DNA from: Halomonas cupida
GTDB lineage: Bacteria > Pseudomonadota > Gammaproteobacteria > Pseudomonadales > Halomonadaceae
Direction: 5' to 3'
Assembly (NCBI RefSeq): GCF_900142755.1
Contig: NZ_FRCA01000002.1
Span: forward strand, 431,422 to 495,421
Length of the DNA stretch: 64,000 nt
Of this stretch, positions 47,636 through 57,201 are shown piece by piece. The notes under the pieces are model-generated. The model was given only the letters and a program-made list of their open reading frames with translations. It ran no database searches and had not been told where the DNA came from. The first letter of the stretch is position 1, and each line of letters opens with the position of its first letter. The translations under genes and the position numbers were made by a program.

Positions 47636-48637
47636 TCAGGACAGGGTGGGTAGGCGTCGAGCACGCACAACTGCAATAAGTACCGGGGCACCGCAGATCG
47701 CCGTCAGCACACCAAGTGGCAACTCGGAGGGCGCAACCAGACAGCGCGACAGGATATCGGCCAGCAGCACCAGCAAGGGGCCAAGGGGCAGGCACAGCCA
47801 CAGGGTACGGCGCAGGTCCGGTCCGCACAGTGAACGTGCCAGAAAAGGCACGACCAGTCCGACAAAGGCAATCGGTCCAGCAATCGCTGTTGCACCGCCG
47901 ACCAGCAGCGCCACGATGATGACCGCCAACAGCCGCAGTCGTCCGGGGTGATGCCCCAGCCCGGCACTGGCTCGCTCGCCCAACGCCAGACTCGACAGCG
48001 GGCGTACCAGTGCCAGTAATACCAGCCCGGCCAACGCCATGCTCGGCAGTACTGCCAGCAGGTCATCAACACGTCGACCGGCGAGGCTGCCGACCACCCA
48101 GAAACGGATCTCATCTGCGGCGCGCTGATCCATCAGCAGCAGCAATGATGTCAGAGCCGCCAGCAGGCTGGAGAACGCCGCCCCCGCCAGCACCAGACGA
48201 ATCGGGTCATTACCGACGCCGCGCAACCGTGTCACGCTCAGCACACAGGCACAACCCAGCAAGGCCCCCAACTGGGCCATGCCCACGCGCAGCTCCATCA
48301 TACTGGCGCCCAGCGACAGCATGATCGCGACGGCCAACGCACTCCCGGCGCTGACCCCCAGCAAGCCGGGCTCGGCGAGTGGGTTACGCGATATCGCCTG
48401 CAACAGCGCACCGGATATCGCCAGCGCCATGCCGACGGCCAGGCCGACCAGAGTCCGCGGCAGACGCAGGCTCCATACGGTAAAGGCAGCATCGGCATCC
48501 TCGGCCCTGAACAGCACCATCAGTGACCGCCACACACCAACGTCGCCAGCCCCGATCAAGAGGCTGGCGACGCAGGTCACCAGTAACAGCATCAGCGCCG
48601 CCTGCATGGGGCGGCGCAGTTTTTCATCGATCATCAC
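47636..48637 (-). CDS. Iron-siderophore ABC permease (FepD-like)
   Basis: A 333-aa BtuC/FecCD permease: LPRTLVGLAVGMALAISGA, QAISRNPLAEPGLLGVSAGS, GPIAFVGLVVPFLAR and DILSRCLVAPSELPLGVL. It overlaps the binding-protein gene upstream by 4 bp (ATGA-type junction at 48634-48637) and is followed 10 bp later by the second permease. Its length and motifs are ordinary. Confidence 0.92.
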   Translation of the reverse strand: MMIDEKLRRPMQAALMLLLVTCVASLLIGAGDVGVWRSLMVLFRAEDADAAFTVWSLRLPRTLVGLAVGMALAISGALLQAISRNPLAEPGLLGVSAGSALAVAIMLSLGASMMELRVGMAQLGALLGCACVLSVTRLRGVGNDPIRLVLAGAAFSSLLAALTSLLLLMDQRAADEIRFWVVGSLAGRRVDDLLAVLPSMALAGLVLLALVRPLSSLALGERASAGLGHHPGRLRLLAVIIVALLVGGATAIAGPIAFVGLVVPFLARSLCGPDLRRTLWLCLPLGPLLVLLADILSRCLVAPSELPLGVLTAICGAPVLIAVVRARRLPTLS

Positions 48638-49569
48638 TGGGTCGCATTGCTCTCAACGGCCGTCTCGATATCGTCAAGCACCGCCTGGGCGGCCAATGGA
48701 CCGCTGGCGCTTGTCCACAACTGGCCATCCACCGCTACGACCTGGTCGCGCTGGACCACATCAAGGCGTCGGAAGGCTTCGCTCTGGCTTGCCGTTTCCA
48801 GCGCCTCCTGGCCGTCCTCGTTGAGCGTGGCCAGGAACAGCCAATCACCTTCAATCTCGGGCAGCGCCTCGAGGCTCAGCGGGTCACTGTGTGGTCGCTG
48901 GTCAGCGACCAGGCCGCTATCCTCGACCGCAAAGCCAGCGGCACTCAACATCCCGGTGGAGAACAGCTTAGTCGACATGACCAGCGGGCCCTGGGGCATC
49001 CAACGCACCAGGTGGGTACTCGGTGCCTGGCCTTCGGCATTGATGCGCGCCTTCAACTCCTCGGCACGCTGGTCGACAGCCGCGAGGGCCTCATTGATCT
49101 GCGGCTCACGCCCCAGGGCTTCACCAAACAGCAGCGCCTCGTCCCGCCAGGCATCGGGAGAGAAGCCCGACGACGGAGGTACCACCGTGGGAGCCACCTG
49201 GGAAAGCAGTGCATACTGCGCCTCGGGCAGGCGCGGCGACGCCAGGATCAGATCCGGCGACAGGGCCACCACGGCCTCGAGGTTGGTTTCACCGGCCAGA
49301 CCAACCATCTGGATATCCGGCACCTGATCGCGCAGGTAATTGGCCACCTGCTGGCCACCCCGCGTGGCAATCGCCCCCAGCGGTGTAACCCCTGCCGCCA
49401 GGGAGGCATCCAGCGCTCCCTCGTACAGGGTCACGACGCGCTGCGGATCGTCATTGACCTCTACTTCGCCAAAGGCGGTGTCCAGGCTACGAGCCATGGC
49501 CGCCGAGCTGCCCAGGGCGACGCCGGCGAGTACCCCAAGGGTGCAGAACAGGTTGCGTTTACTCAGCAT
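48634..49569 (-). CDS. Iron-siderophore periplasmic binding protein
   Basis: A 311-aa FepB/FecB-type binding protein and first gene of the leftward importer. The signal peptide ends AAMA|RSL. The fold begins with PQRVVTLYEGALDASLAAG, close to the pattern PQRIVTLYQGATD in the binding protein at 1378, so the two may be paralogues. NLEAVVALSPDLILAS marks the second strand-helix unit. The promoter would be in the 137-bp gap to the receptor gene; only an AT-rich stretch (near 49625-49655) is visible there. Confidence 0.9.
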   Translation of the reverse strand: MLSKRNLFCTLGVLAGVALGSSAAMARSLDTAFGEVEVNDDPQRVVTLYEGALDASLAAGVTPLGAIATRGGQQVANYLRDQVPDIQMVGLAGETNLEAVVALSPDLILASPRLPEAQYALLSQVAPTVVPPSSGFSPDAWRDEALLFGEALGREPQINEALAAVDQRAEELKARINAEGQAPSTHLVRWMPQGPLVMSTKLFSTGMLSAAGFAVEDSGLVADQRPHSDPLSLEALPEIEGDWLFLATLNEDGQEALETASQSEAFRRLDVVQRDQVVAVDGQLWTSASGPLAAQAVLDDIETAVESNATQ

Positions 49570-49706
49570 GAGGATTTCCCGGTTCAGACGCGAGCGACCA
49601 CTGATGGCGCTCGTCGTTTTCTGTAATCTTAATCAATCTCGATCGTATTGTATTGTGCGATGGAGATCGTCGCGTGTTGCGGAACGCTGCGTTGCGTGAT
49701 CGTCGA

Positions 49707-51677
49707 TCAGAAGTCGACGTTCAGGCCCAGCCACAGCCGCCGTCCATCGTCGACATAACCGTATTCGTCATAGGTAATGTCTTCATCGAACAGGTTGTAG
49801 ATACCGACATTGACCCGGGCGGCATCCGTCAGTTGGTAGCCGATGCCGGTGTCAACAAAGGTGTAGGAAGGCGCCACGATACTGCTGGAGGAAGGCCCAG
49901 TATTCGGTTGGCTTTCCTCGCCGCGGTAGGTCACACGGGTCCACTGGGCCAGGCGGTCACTGACGTCCCAATCCAGGCTGGCGGAGACCTGGTGCTTCGG
50001 TAGTTGCGTCAGCGGCTCACCTTCGTACTCGCCGCTCTTCTGCTCCGAGTCGGTGTAGGTATAGCTGGCCGACAATTCCAGTGACTCGCCAATGGGCGTC
50101 GACAGCGAAAGCTCCACGCCCTGAGTCACTGCCTCATCGACGTTGATACGGTAGGTCGGATCGGAGCCGTAGTCGTTGGGCCCAGCGGGGCATACATCTG
50201 TCGGACAGGCCACGCGAGTGATCTTGTCGTCGAAGTCGTTGTGGAACACCGTGGCACTGGCCGCCAGACCGTTGTCGGCGGTGTACAGCACCGCCAGTTC
50301 CTTGTTGAGTGAGGTTTCCGGCTCGAGATCGGGGTTGCCATAGACATCGCCACCGCGACTGGTCTGCCCCCAGTCCGGCGTGATCTCACGTAGACTCGGC
50401 GAGCGATAGCCGGTGGAGACACCGCCCTTGAGTGTCCAGTTCGGCGCCATGTGCCACACGCTGTAGAGACGCGGGCTGACCTGGCTGCCATAGTTCTCGT
50501 CGTCGTCGAGGCGCACCCCGCCAGTCAGCGACCAGTCCTGGGTGATCATCCATTCATCTTCGGCAAACAGCGCCCACTGGCTGTTGCGCACATTGGTGCG
50601 ACCGGAGATCTTGTTGGAGGTCTGATCGTCGAGCTCCTCTTCTTCAAAGTTCGCCCCGACCGTCACCATGTGCGCCCCCAGCGGCATCACCAGACTACTG
50701 CGCGCTGTGGTATTGGTAATCTCCATCTCCCGAGTACGGTTCTCCGCCACTTCACGCTGAACGAAGGTCTCACTGGTGCCGAAGCCCCAGCGTCCGGTGT
50801 GCGTCAGCGCAATGTGCTCATGGGTGAACTCATCGAAACTGTCCTCACACCTACCTCGGCAGCCTTCGGAAGGTGCTGACTTGCCCATCAGGGATTCACG
50901 GTCCTCGGAGGTCCTTCCCGCCTCGAGAGAGAAGTCATGATCACGGGTCGGTGTCAGGGTCAGGCGTGCGGTGAGGCTCTCGAGACTCTTCTCCTCGTAG
51001 CCATTGAGGATATCGTCCTCCTCGCGATACTGCCCCTGGCCATAGACCTGCAGCCCCAGCAGATTCTCGATCAGCGGTCCCGAGGCGTAGAAGTTGGCCT
51101 GACGACTGTTGCCGGAGGCGCTGTCTTCCTGAATGACCGTATCGAGCTGCAGGTTGCCGTGCCACTGGTCGGCAACCTTGCGGGTGATGACATTGATGAC
51201 CCCGCCGATGGCATCCGAGCCATACAGCGTCGACATCGGGCCACGCACCACTTCAATGCGTTCGATGGACTGCAACGGTGGCAGCCAGTCCTGCTCGAAC
51301 CCGGCACTGCCGTTGGGACGTGTCTCGCGAGTATTCTGAGGGCGACCATCGACCAGAATCAGCGTGTATTGCGACGGCATCCCGCGAATACTGATGTCAT
51401 GCCCATTGTCCCCGGCTCCCCCACCGGTGACGATGACACCGGGTACATCGCGCAGGGCGTCGGTGACATCGCGGTAGTAACGCTTCTCCAGATCCTCGCG
51501 GGTAATGACACTGATGGACGCCGGAGCATCGACGACCTGCTGGTCAAAGCCTGAGGCCGTCACCACTACATCATTCAGCTCGACAGCCTGCTGAGCGGTT
51601 GCAGAGGTTGCGGCGGTGGCACTGGCCATGGTCAACAGGGTTCCCGTAAACCAGGGGCGATGGATCGGGCGGGGCAT
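49707..51677 (-). CDS. TonB-dependent receptor, FepA/CirA class
   Basis: A 656-aa outer-membrane receptor, probably for catecholate-type iron complexes. The signal peptide ends ATSATA|QQA. The TonB box region is LNDVVVTASGFDQQ, then a plug with DISIRGMPSQYTLILVDGRPQN and IEVVRGPMSTLYGSDAIGGVINVITRK, and a barrel ending WLGLNVDF. A Cys pair in the barrel (EGCRGRCED) and another (ACPTDVC) may be disulfides in extracellular loops. It precedes the third importer on the same strand, and two Fur-like sites lie upstream. Confidence 0.93.
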   Translation of the reverse strand: MPRPIHRPWFTGTLLTMASATAATSATAQQAVELNDVVVTASGFDQQVVDAPASISVITREDLEKRYYRDVTDALRDVPGVIVTGGGAGDNGHDISIRGMPSQYTLILVDGRPQNTRETRPNGSAGFEQDWLPPLQSIERIEVVRGPMSTLYGSDAIGGVINVITRKVADQWHGNLQLDTVIQEDSASGNSRQANFYASGPLIENLLGLQVYGQGQYREEDDILNGYEEKSLESLTARLTLTPTRDHDFSLEAGRTSEDRESLMGKSAPSEGCRGRCEDSFDEFTHEHIALTHTGRWGFGTSETFVQREVAENRTREMEITNTTARSSLVMPLGAHMVTVGANFEEEELDDQTSNKISGRTNVRNSQWALFAEDEWMITQDWSLTGGVRLDDDENYGSQVSPRLYSVWHMAPNWTLKGGVSTGYRSPSLREITPDWGQTSRGGDVYGNPDLEPETSLNKELAVLYTADNGLAASATVFHNDFDDKITRVACPTDVCPAGPNDYGSDPTYRINVDEAVTQGVELSLSTPIGESLELSASYTYTDSEQKSGEYEGEPLTQLPKHQVSASLDWDVSDRLAQWTRVTYRGEESQPNTGPSSSSIVAPSYTFVDTGIGYQLTDAARVNVGIYNLFDEDITYDEYGYVDDGRRLWLGLNVDF

Positions 51678-51788
51678 GGGGCGAAGACCTCCTTGGGCGA
51701 TATTGCCAGTCGACTCGCTGCACGGGGCCAGCCGGCGCAGGCTCGGTTCGGCAAATCAGTAATTGTGGACACAGAGAATGTTATAAAT

Positions 51789-51807
51789 ATTAATCTTTCT
51801 CATTTAG
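51789..51807. promoter_or_regulatory. Fur-like site near the FepA-class receptor start
   Basis: On the minus strand CTAAATGAGAAAGATTAAT matches the Fur consensus at 11 of 19 positions, about 112 bp upstream of the receptor ATG. Confidence 0.5.
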
Positions 51808-51895
51808 ATTCTTTCATGAAAGTTCCCCTTATGTCGCGGTACAGCGTGTTGCGGGTTACGCAACGACAAACACCCCCTTTCCTGGCTCAAGTCGT

Positions 51896-51914
51896 TTAAA
51901 TGCTAATCATTAAC
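51896..51914. promoter_or_regulatory. Fur box-like site between receptor and LysR gene
   Basis: On the minus strand GTTAATGATTAGCATTTAA matches the Fur consensus at 13 of 19 positions. It lies 75 bp before the LysR start and shares an identical 15-bp core with the site at 42597. Confidence 0.7.
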
Positions 51915-51988
51915 AGCCACAAAATGGTATGCTGCGAACCTGCTGATGGATTCGCCAGACCCAGACTCGCCCACTTCCGGGAGGCCAG

Positions 51989-52957
51989 ATGCCCGATCTT
52001 GACGAACTACTCGCCTTCAATCGCGTAATGGAAACCGGCAGCCTGACCCGTAGTGCTGCAGAGCTGGGACTGGCCAAGTCCACCCTGAGCCGCCGCATAA
52101 GCCAGCTCGAGTCGCGTCTGGGCCAGCCCCTGCTCAAGCGCCAGGCCAATCAACTACTGCCCACGGAAGCCGGCCATCGCTACTACGTAATCAGTCAACA
52201 GATTCTCGAACTAGCCGATGAAGGGCAGCGGGCTCTTGACTCACTGCGCGAAGAAGTCAGCGGTGAGATTCTGCTCGAGGCGCATCGCACCCTGACCCGT
52301 AGTTGGCTGGGACATTCGATGCGCGAATTTCTGGAACAACATCCGGCGGTCAGTGTGGCGCTACATACTCGCCCCACCCCACCGCGTGATCCGGAGTTTC
52401 GCGGCGTCAGTGTGTGGTTGGGAGAAGTGGGTGAAGGTGGACTGCGTCAGGAGGTCATCGGACGTCTGGCACGGGGGATCTATGCCCATCCCGATTACCT
52501 GAGGCGCCACGGCCAGCCTGACCATCCCCAGGCGCTGACGCGGCATGCGTGGATCGACATGATCGGTGAAACCGACAATGGATTGGTGCTCCGTCACCCG
52601 GATGGCGACGAGGTCAACTTCCACCCTCCCGGCTCCCGTTTCCGGGTCGATCAGCCCATGTTGCATATCGATGCCATCGCCGGTGGCGGCGGCCTGGGCG
52701 TGCTGCCGTGCTGGATTGTCGAATCTCGAGAACGAGCCCACCCCGGAGAACTGGTGCGCTGCCTGGCAGACTGGCAGTTGAAGCCTCTGGACGTGACGTT
52801 GCTGTACGGATTCGGCCACCAACCCCGCAAGGTCACCGCCTTGCTGGAGCACCTGCGCCAATCGCGTCCCGACGCCTGGCAGGAGACGTCTGTCACTGCC
52901 AACCGGCAGACGTCTCAGACAAGCCACCAGGCCGCCGCATCCGGTGGTCGTACCTGA
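51989..52957 (+). CDS. LysR-family transcriptional regulator
   Basis: A 322-aa LysR regulator. The N-terminal winged helix-turn-helix is typical (LLAFNRVMETGSLTRSAAELGLAKSTLSRRISQLESRLGQ, split here only by its length), followed by a type 2 periplasmic-binding-like effector domain. It stands immediately upstream of, and on the same strand as, the DUF1656/HlyD/FUSC efflux set. It is therefore a candidate AaeR-like regulator of that set, responding to aromatic acids. The Fur-like site at its promoter raises an iron-response alternative. Confidence 0.9.
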   Translation: MPDLDELLAFNRVMETGSLTRSAAELGLAKSTLSRRISQLESRLGQPLLKRQANQLLPTEAGHRYYVISQQILELADEGQRALDSLREEVSGEILLEAHRTLTRSWLGHSMREFLEQHPAVSVALHTRPTPPRDPEFRGVSVWLGEVGEGGLRQEVIGRLARGIYAHPDYLRRHGQPDHPQALTRHAWIDMIGETDNGLVLRHPDGDEVNFHPPGSRFRVDQPMLHIDAIAGGGGLGVLPCWIVESRERAHPGELVRCLADWQLKPLDVTLLYGFGHQPRKVTALLEHLRQSRPDAWQETSVTANRQTSQTSHQAAASGGRT

Positions 52958-53028
52958 ACGCCCGTACGCAGATCGTCGACTCTCTGATAAGCTGAAAGCC
53001 ATATCGACTGACGCAGTGGAGAGCACAG

Positions 53029-53241
53029 ATGGCGCTAAGGGAATACGCGCTCGGCGGTGTTTATTTCAGCCCCTTGTTGCTGTACCTGATGGCAGGAATC
53101 GTGGTGGCACTGCTTCTGCGCTTTGTGCTGTACCGACTACTGGGTTCCTCGCGACTATGGTACGAAGCCTGGCTTGATACCTCTCTGGTTGTACTGTGTA
53201 CCGCCGCCATTGCCTGGCTCGGTGCCAGGTCTGGAGTCTGA
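53029..53241 (+). CDS. DUF1656 small membrane protein (AaeX-like)
   Basis: A 70-aa protein with two hydrophobic segments and the pattern EYALGGVYFSPLLLYLMAG typical of DUF1656/AaeX. Such proteins precede HlyD- and FUSC-type efflux genes in many proteobacteria; their function is unknown. The HlyD gene begins 3 bp after its stop, so the three genes form one operon. Confidence 0.88.
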   Translation: MALREYALGGVYFSPLLLYLMAGIVVALLLRFVLYRLLGSSRLWYEAWLDTSLVVLCTAAIAWLGARSGV

Positions 53242-53244
53242 ACC

Positions 53245-54108
53245 ATGCATCGAGCCCTTCGCCTGCTGATTACCGCAGCCGTCGCGGCGGCTGCCATCGC
53301 TGCCGGATTCTGGTTGTGGAAGTACTACCTCTATACCCCCTGGACCCGCGATGCTCGTGTCTCTGCCGATATCATCACCATCGCCCCCGATGTCTCCGGC
53401 CGCGTGCTGGAACTACCGATCCGCGATAACCAGCATGTCACCGCCGGACAGATGCTGTTTCGCATCGACGCGGCCCGCTATCAGGCAGAACTGGATCATG
53501 CCAACGCCATCGTCGAGCAGCGCGAGGCCGAGTTGCAGTTGAGCGAACACGAGGCTGGCCGCAGAGCTCGCCTGAGCAATCAGGCGATCAGTGCCGAGAG
53601 TCGTGAGTCTTCGGAAATCAATCGCCAGGTCGCCGCAGGCTCGCTGACAGAAGCTCGCAGCGACCTCGCCAGTGCACAGTTGGACCTGGAGCGTACGGAA
53701 ATCGATGCACCGGTATCCGGCCACGTTCTCAACCTGCAGCTGGCCGAAGGCAATTACGTCAACCGTGGCACGGCGGTCATGGCCCTGGTCCGCGATGATT
53801 CCTGGTACGTTACCGCCTATATGGAAGAGACCAAACGCCCAGCCTTCAAGGTCGGCGATCCGGCGTGGGTAACACTGATGAGTGGTGATATCGAACTGGC
53901 CGGGCATGTGGAAAGCATCGGCAGAGCCATCGCCAATGACAATGAGACGCCCAACAGCCAACTGCTGCCCCAGGTGCAACCGACCTTCAGTTGGGTACGC
54001 CTGGCCCAACGCATCCCGGTGCGTATCGCGCTGGACGAATATCCCGAGTCTATCGACCTGAGCGCCGGTATGACGGCTACGGTCCACATCACGCCGGATG
54101 CCGAGTAG
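53245..54108 (+). CDS. HlyD-family periplasmic adaptor (AaeA-like)
   Basis: A 287-aa membrane fusion protein. One N-terminal membrane anchor (LLITAAVAAAAIAAGFWLW) is followed by a biotinyl-lipoyl-like segment PDVSGRVLELPIRDNQHVTAGQ, a coiled-coil hairpin (residues ~75-140) and the returning half TEIDAPVSGHVLNLQLAEGNYV. It would link the FUSC inner-membrane pump to the periplasm or an outer-membrane channel. It is coupled with DUF1656 upstream and the FUSC gene 3 bp downstream. Confidence 0.93.
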   Translation: MHRALRLLITAAVAAAAIAAGFWLWKYYLYTPWTRDARVSADIITIAPDVSGRVLELPIRDNQHVTAGQMLFRIDAARYQAELDHANAIVEQREAELQLSEHEAGRRARLSNQAISAESRESSEINRQVAAGSLTEARSDLASAQLDLERTEIDAPVSGHVLNLQLAEGNYVNRGTAVMALVRDDSWYVTAYMEETKRPAFKVGDPAWVTLMSGDIELAGHVESIGRAIANDNETPNSQLLPQVQPTFSWVRLAQRIPVRIALDEYPESIDLSAGMTATVHITPDAE

Positions 54109-54111
54109 ATC

Positions 54112-56208
54112 ATGTCGGTCTGGTGGCAGGCATACCTGACTCCTTCCGGTGATGCCGTCAAGTTCGCCATCAAGGCGACCCTGGCCATGCTGCTGGCGTT
54201 GTACCTCGCGCTCTGGTTTGACCTGGAGCGCCCCTACTGGGCACTGATCTCGGCAGCCTTTCTGCAGATTCGTCCGATGAGCGGCATGGTCTTCGAGAAG
54301 GGGTTGAGCCAATTGGCCGGCACGGCCCTCGGCTGCCTGGTCGGCATCGCCATCATGGCAGCCTTTGTCCAGGCCCCGATCCCGGCACTCGCCACCCTGA
54401 CCCTGTGGATCATGCTGTGCACCTATGCGGCCTCGGTGACCCGCAACAATGCATCCTATGGCTGTGTGATGGCGGCGGTCACCGCCATGTTGATCGTCAT
54501 CATCACCGCCAGTGCCCCGGATGGTTTGTTTACCATTGCCGTGGCGCGGCTGACAGAGCTGTCCCTGGGCGCTGTGTGCGCTACCCTGGTCAGCTCACTG
54601 CTGTGGCCGACCCAGGTCCGTGACCATCTCACCGGACTGGCCGATGATGTGGTCAACCATGCCTTCCGGCACGCCGCGCTGCGCTTGAACAACAGCACTG
54701 ATATCAGTGCACTGCAGAGTACCCTGACCGACAGCCTCGCCCCGCTGACACAGCTCGAGACCGACAGTCAGGCGGCACGCTATGAGGGACCGGAGGGTCA
54801 AGGGCGTATTCGCGCCAGCCATGTGCTGACACGACGTACCTTGCGTCTGATGGCGATCCTCTATGCGCTTCAACAGCTTTTGCGCTACCACGGAGAGCGA
54901 TTACCACAACGAATCTGCTCTCTGGTGGCGGACATAGCCGACGGCATGCAGCAATCTGCCGAGAGCTCCGGCGTTGCAGAGGCACGTGAACAGCTCCAGC
55001 AACTACGCCACCGCGCCCTTGCCTGCCTGGATGAGACCGCCAACGAGCAGAGCAGCGAGCTCGATCCGGATGCTGCGCTGCGTGTTCGCCTGCTGATCGG
55101 CCTGCGCGAGGCCCTTGGCCACGCACTGGTGATTCTCGACGCTCGTGAAGCCATGCACACTCCGTCGCAAAAGCGACTCAAGGCACCGTCACTGGCCTGG
55201 CACCGCGATCATCTGACAGCAGCACTCAACGCTCTGCGCTCAGGCCTGATCTTTGCCCTGTTGGCCAGCTTCTGGGTGTTGACCAGTTGGGACAACGGCC
55301 AGACCGCCATGTTGCTGGGCACACTGTTCTCGGCCATGTTCGCCACCCGCGAGAATCCAGCGCTGGTGGCCTCGATGTTCGGCAAGGGCATGCTGTTCGC
55401 GATCCCCAGCGCCTTCATCTTCGGCCATATCCTACTCTCTCAGGCGCATGGCTTCGGCATGCTGGCACTGGCCTTTTTCCCTCCGCTGTTCCTCGGTCTG
55501 CTGGGGGCCGGCAATCCACGGCTGACCGGCTACTGCCTCGGCTTCACCATCGGCAATATCCTGTTGACCATGCCCGGCAATGGCATGGATCTCAGTTTCG
55601 ATGGCTTTGCCAATCGCGCCATCGCAGTCATGATTGGACTCTCGGTGGTGGTGATGGCCTTCCGCATGATTCCCGGCTTGCCCACCGGGCTGCGCAAGTA
55701 TCGTCTAGTGGCGGCCACCGTTCACGACCTGCGGAGACAGGAGAGCTACCCTCTGCATGAGGCAGAAACTCGCTTCAGTGGTAAAATGGCCGACAGATTG
55801 CTGCAACTGGCGCACCATGACCATCTGCTGCCGGAAGATCGCCGTTACCTGTTCAGCCTCGGGCTGACAGGCCTTGATCTCGGCTACGCCAATATGCACC
55901 TGCGTCGTCGCCTGCAGGAAGTAGGTGGGCGACGGGTCATCGAGGCTCGCCACGAACTGACACAGGCGTTGGCCGATGACTACGCCGCCAGCGCCAGGGG
56001 GCAGTCACCGCAACGCGTCGCCGAGTGTGGTCGCGAACTGATCCAGGCACTGGACGATGATGCCTCCATCACTGGCCATCAGCGCCTGCAGGTATCGGGC
56101 CTGATCGAGCGCCTCGAGCTGTCGCTGCAACGTCAATCGGAACGCGCCCGTAACGCTCGTAACGAGCCGCTCGCCTCCCGGCAGAGCGAAGAGGCCACCG
56201 CAGGCTGA
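54112..56208 (+). CDS. FUSC-family inner-membrane efflux protein (AaeB-like)
   Basis: A 698-aa protein with two blocks of membrane helices (about residues 20-160 and 370-520) separated by a cytoplasmic helical region, as in AaeB and other fusaric acid resistance proteins. Markers are LERPYWALISAAFLQIRP and TSWDNGQTAMLLGTLFSAMFA. With its HlyD and DUF1656 partners it probably exports aromatic carboxylic acids. The C-terminal region is long and helical, ending in a Arg/Ser-rich tail. The substrate is an inference from the family. Confidence 0.92.
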   Translation: MSVWWQAYLTPSGDAVKFAIKATLAMLLALYLALWFDLERPYWALISAAFLQIRPMSGMVFEKGLSQLAGTALGCLVGIAIMAAFVQAPIPALATLTLWIMLCTYAASVTRNNASYGCVMAAVTAMLIVIITASAPDGLFTIAVARLTELSLGAVCATLVSSLLWPTQVRDHLTGLADDVVNHAFRHAALRLNNSTDISALQSTLTDSLAPLTQLETDSQAARYEGPEGQGRIRASHVLTRRTLRLMAILYALQQLLRYHGERLPQRICSLVADIADGMQQSAESSGVAEAREQLQQLRHRALACLDETANEQSSELDPDAALRVRLLIGLREALGHALVILDAREAMHTPSQKRLKAPSLAWHRDHLTAALNALRSGLIFALLASFWVLTSWDNGQTAMLLGTLFSAMFATRENPALVASMFGKGMLFAIPSAFIFGHILLSQAHGFGMLALAFFPPLFLGLLGAGNPRLTGYCLGFTIGNILLTMPGNGMDLSFDGFANRAIAVMIGLSVVVMAFRMIPGLPTGLRKYRLVAATVHDLRRQESYPLHEAETRFSGKMADRLLQLAHHDHLLPEDRRYLFSLGLTGLDLGYANMHLRRRLQEVGGRRVIEARHELTQALADDYAASARGQSPQRVAECGRELIQALDDDASITGHQRLQVSGLIERLELSLQRQSERARNARNEPLASRQSEEATAG

Positions 56209-56301
56209 CTCCAAACGGCATCTACACCGCTTGCCGTGGCTCGTCCTGTTTCGCGGAACAACCTCCCGGGCTTCGTGCCCGCACAAGGAGATCGCTGATC
56301 T

Positions 56302-57186
56302 ATGCTTGCTGAACTCATTGCTGTCATGGCACCGGTCGTGGCCGGTGCGGGACTCGGGTTCATCTGGATTCGCCGCGGGCTGGAATACCCCGTGGCCTTC
56401 GTGACACGCCTGGTCTTCAACATCGGCACCCCGGCATTGGTCATCGCCTCACTGTCCGGGGCAGAGATCGATGCCTCCAGCTTCGGGCGCACCATGCTCG
56501 CCACCGCCCTGGTGTTGATCAGTATGGGAGCCCTGTCATTCGCACTGGCCAGACTGCTGCGTCGCGACTGGCGTGTGCTGTTGGCACCGACCATGTATCC
56601 CAACACCGGCAACATGGGCCTGCCGGTAGTGCTCTACGCTTTCGGTGAAGCTGGCTTTGCCTACGGCATCACCGTAATGGTCACAGTGTCGCTGTTCCAG
56701 TTCACGATCGGCACCATGCTCGCCAGCCGTGGCAACCCGCTCAAATCTCTGGTCAAGACACCAACCGTCTATGCCATCCTGATTGCCATGGTGCTGCTGC
56801 TCACCGATACCGAGCTGCCGCTGTGGCTGGACAACAGCGTTGACCTGATCTCGGGCTTTACCGTGCCGCTGATGCTGATAACCCTGGGCGTCTCGCTGGC
56901 CAGCATCCAGGTCCGGAGTCTGCGCTCGGGTATCAGCTTCAGCCTGATTCGCATACCGGCGGCAGTGGGCGTCGCCTGGGTGATTGGTCACTGGCTCGAG
57001 TTGCCGGCCATGGCCCTGGCAGTACTGGTGTTGCAGATGAGCATGCCAGTCGCTGTCTTCAACTACCTGTTCGCTCAGAAGGCCCAGCGAGAACCGGCCT
57101 ATGTCGCCAGTCTGGTGTTCTGCTCGACACTGCTGTCGCTGATCTATCTGCCCATCCTGCTGGCTCTGCTGATGAACCGAACCTGA
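56302..57186 (+). CDS. AEC-family (auxin efflux carrier-like) permease
   Basis: A 294-aa membrane permease of the AEC family with about ten helices. The conserved NxGNMGLPVVLYAFGE (in MYPNTGNMGLPVVLYAFGE) and the final MSMPVAVFNYLFAQ are visible. Bacterial members carry dicarboxylates or similar acids; the substrate here is unknown. AAGGAG precedes the start. A sugar dehydrogenase gene begins 15 bp after its stop, and the two are probably co-transcribed. Confidence 0.9.
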   Translation: MLAELIAVMAPVVAGAGLGFIWIRRGLEYPVAFVTRLVFNIGTPALVIASLSGAEIDASSFGRTMLATALVLISMGALSFALARLLRRDWRVLLAPTMYPNTGNMGLPVVLYAFGEAGFAYGITVMVTVSLFQFTIGTMLASRGNPLKSLVKTPTVYAILIAMVLLLTDTELPLWLDNSVDLISGFTVPLMLITLGVSLASIQVRSLRSGISFSLIRIPAAVGVAWVIGHWLELPAMALAVLVLQMSMPVAVFNYLFAQKAQREPAYVASLVFCSTLLSLIYLPILLALLMNRT

Positions 57187-57201
57187 TACGGGGGATCCAC
57201 C

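Larger units (their letters stand above)
51678..51988. other. Divergent regulatory gap between FepA-class receptor and LysR gene
   Basis: An AT-rich 311-bp gap that holds two Fur-like sites (51789-51807 and 51896-51914) and no gene. Both divergent genes could be iron-responsive. Confidence 0.6.
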
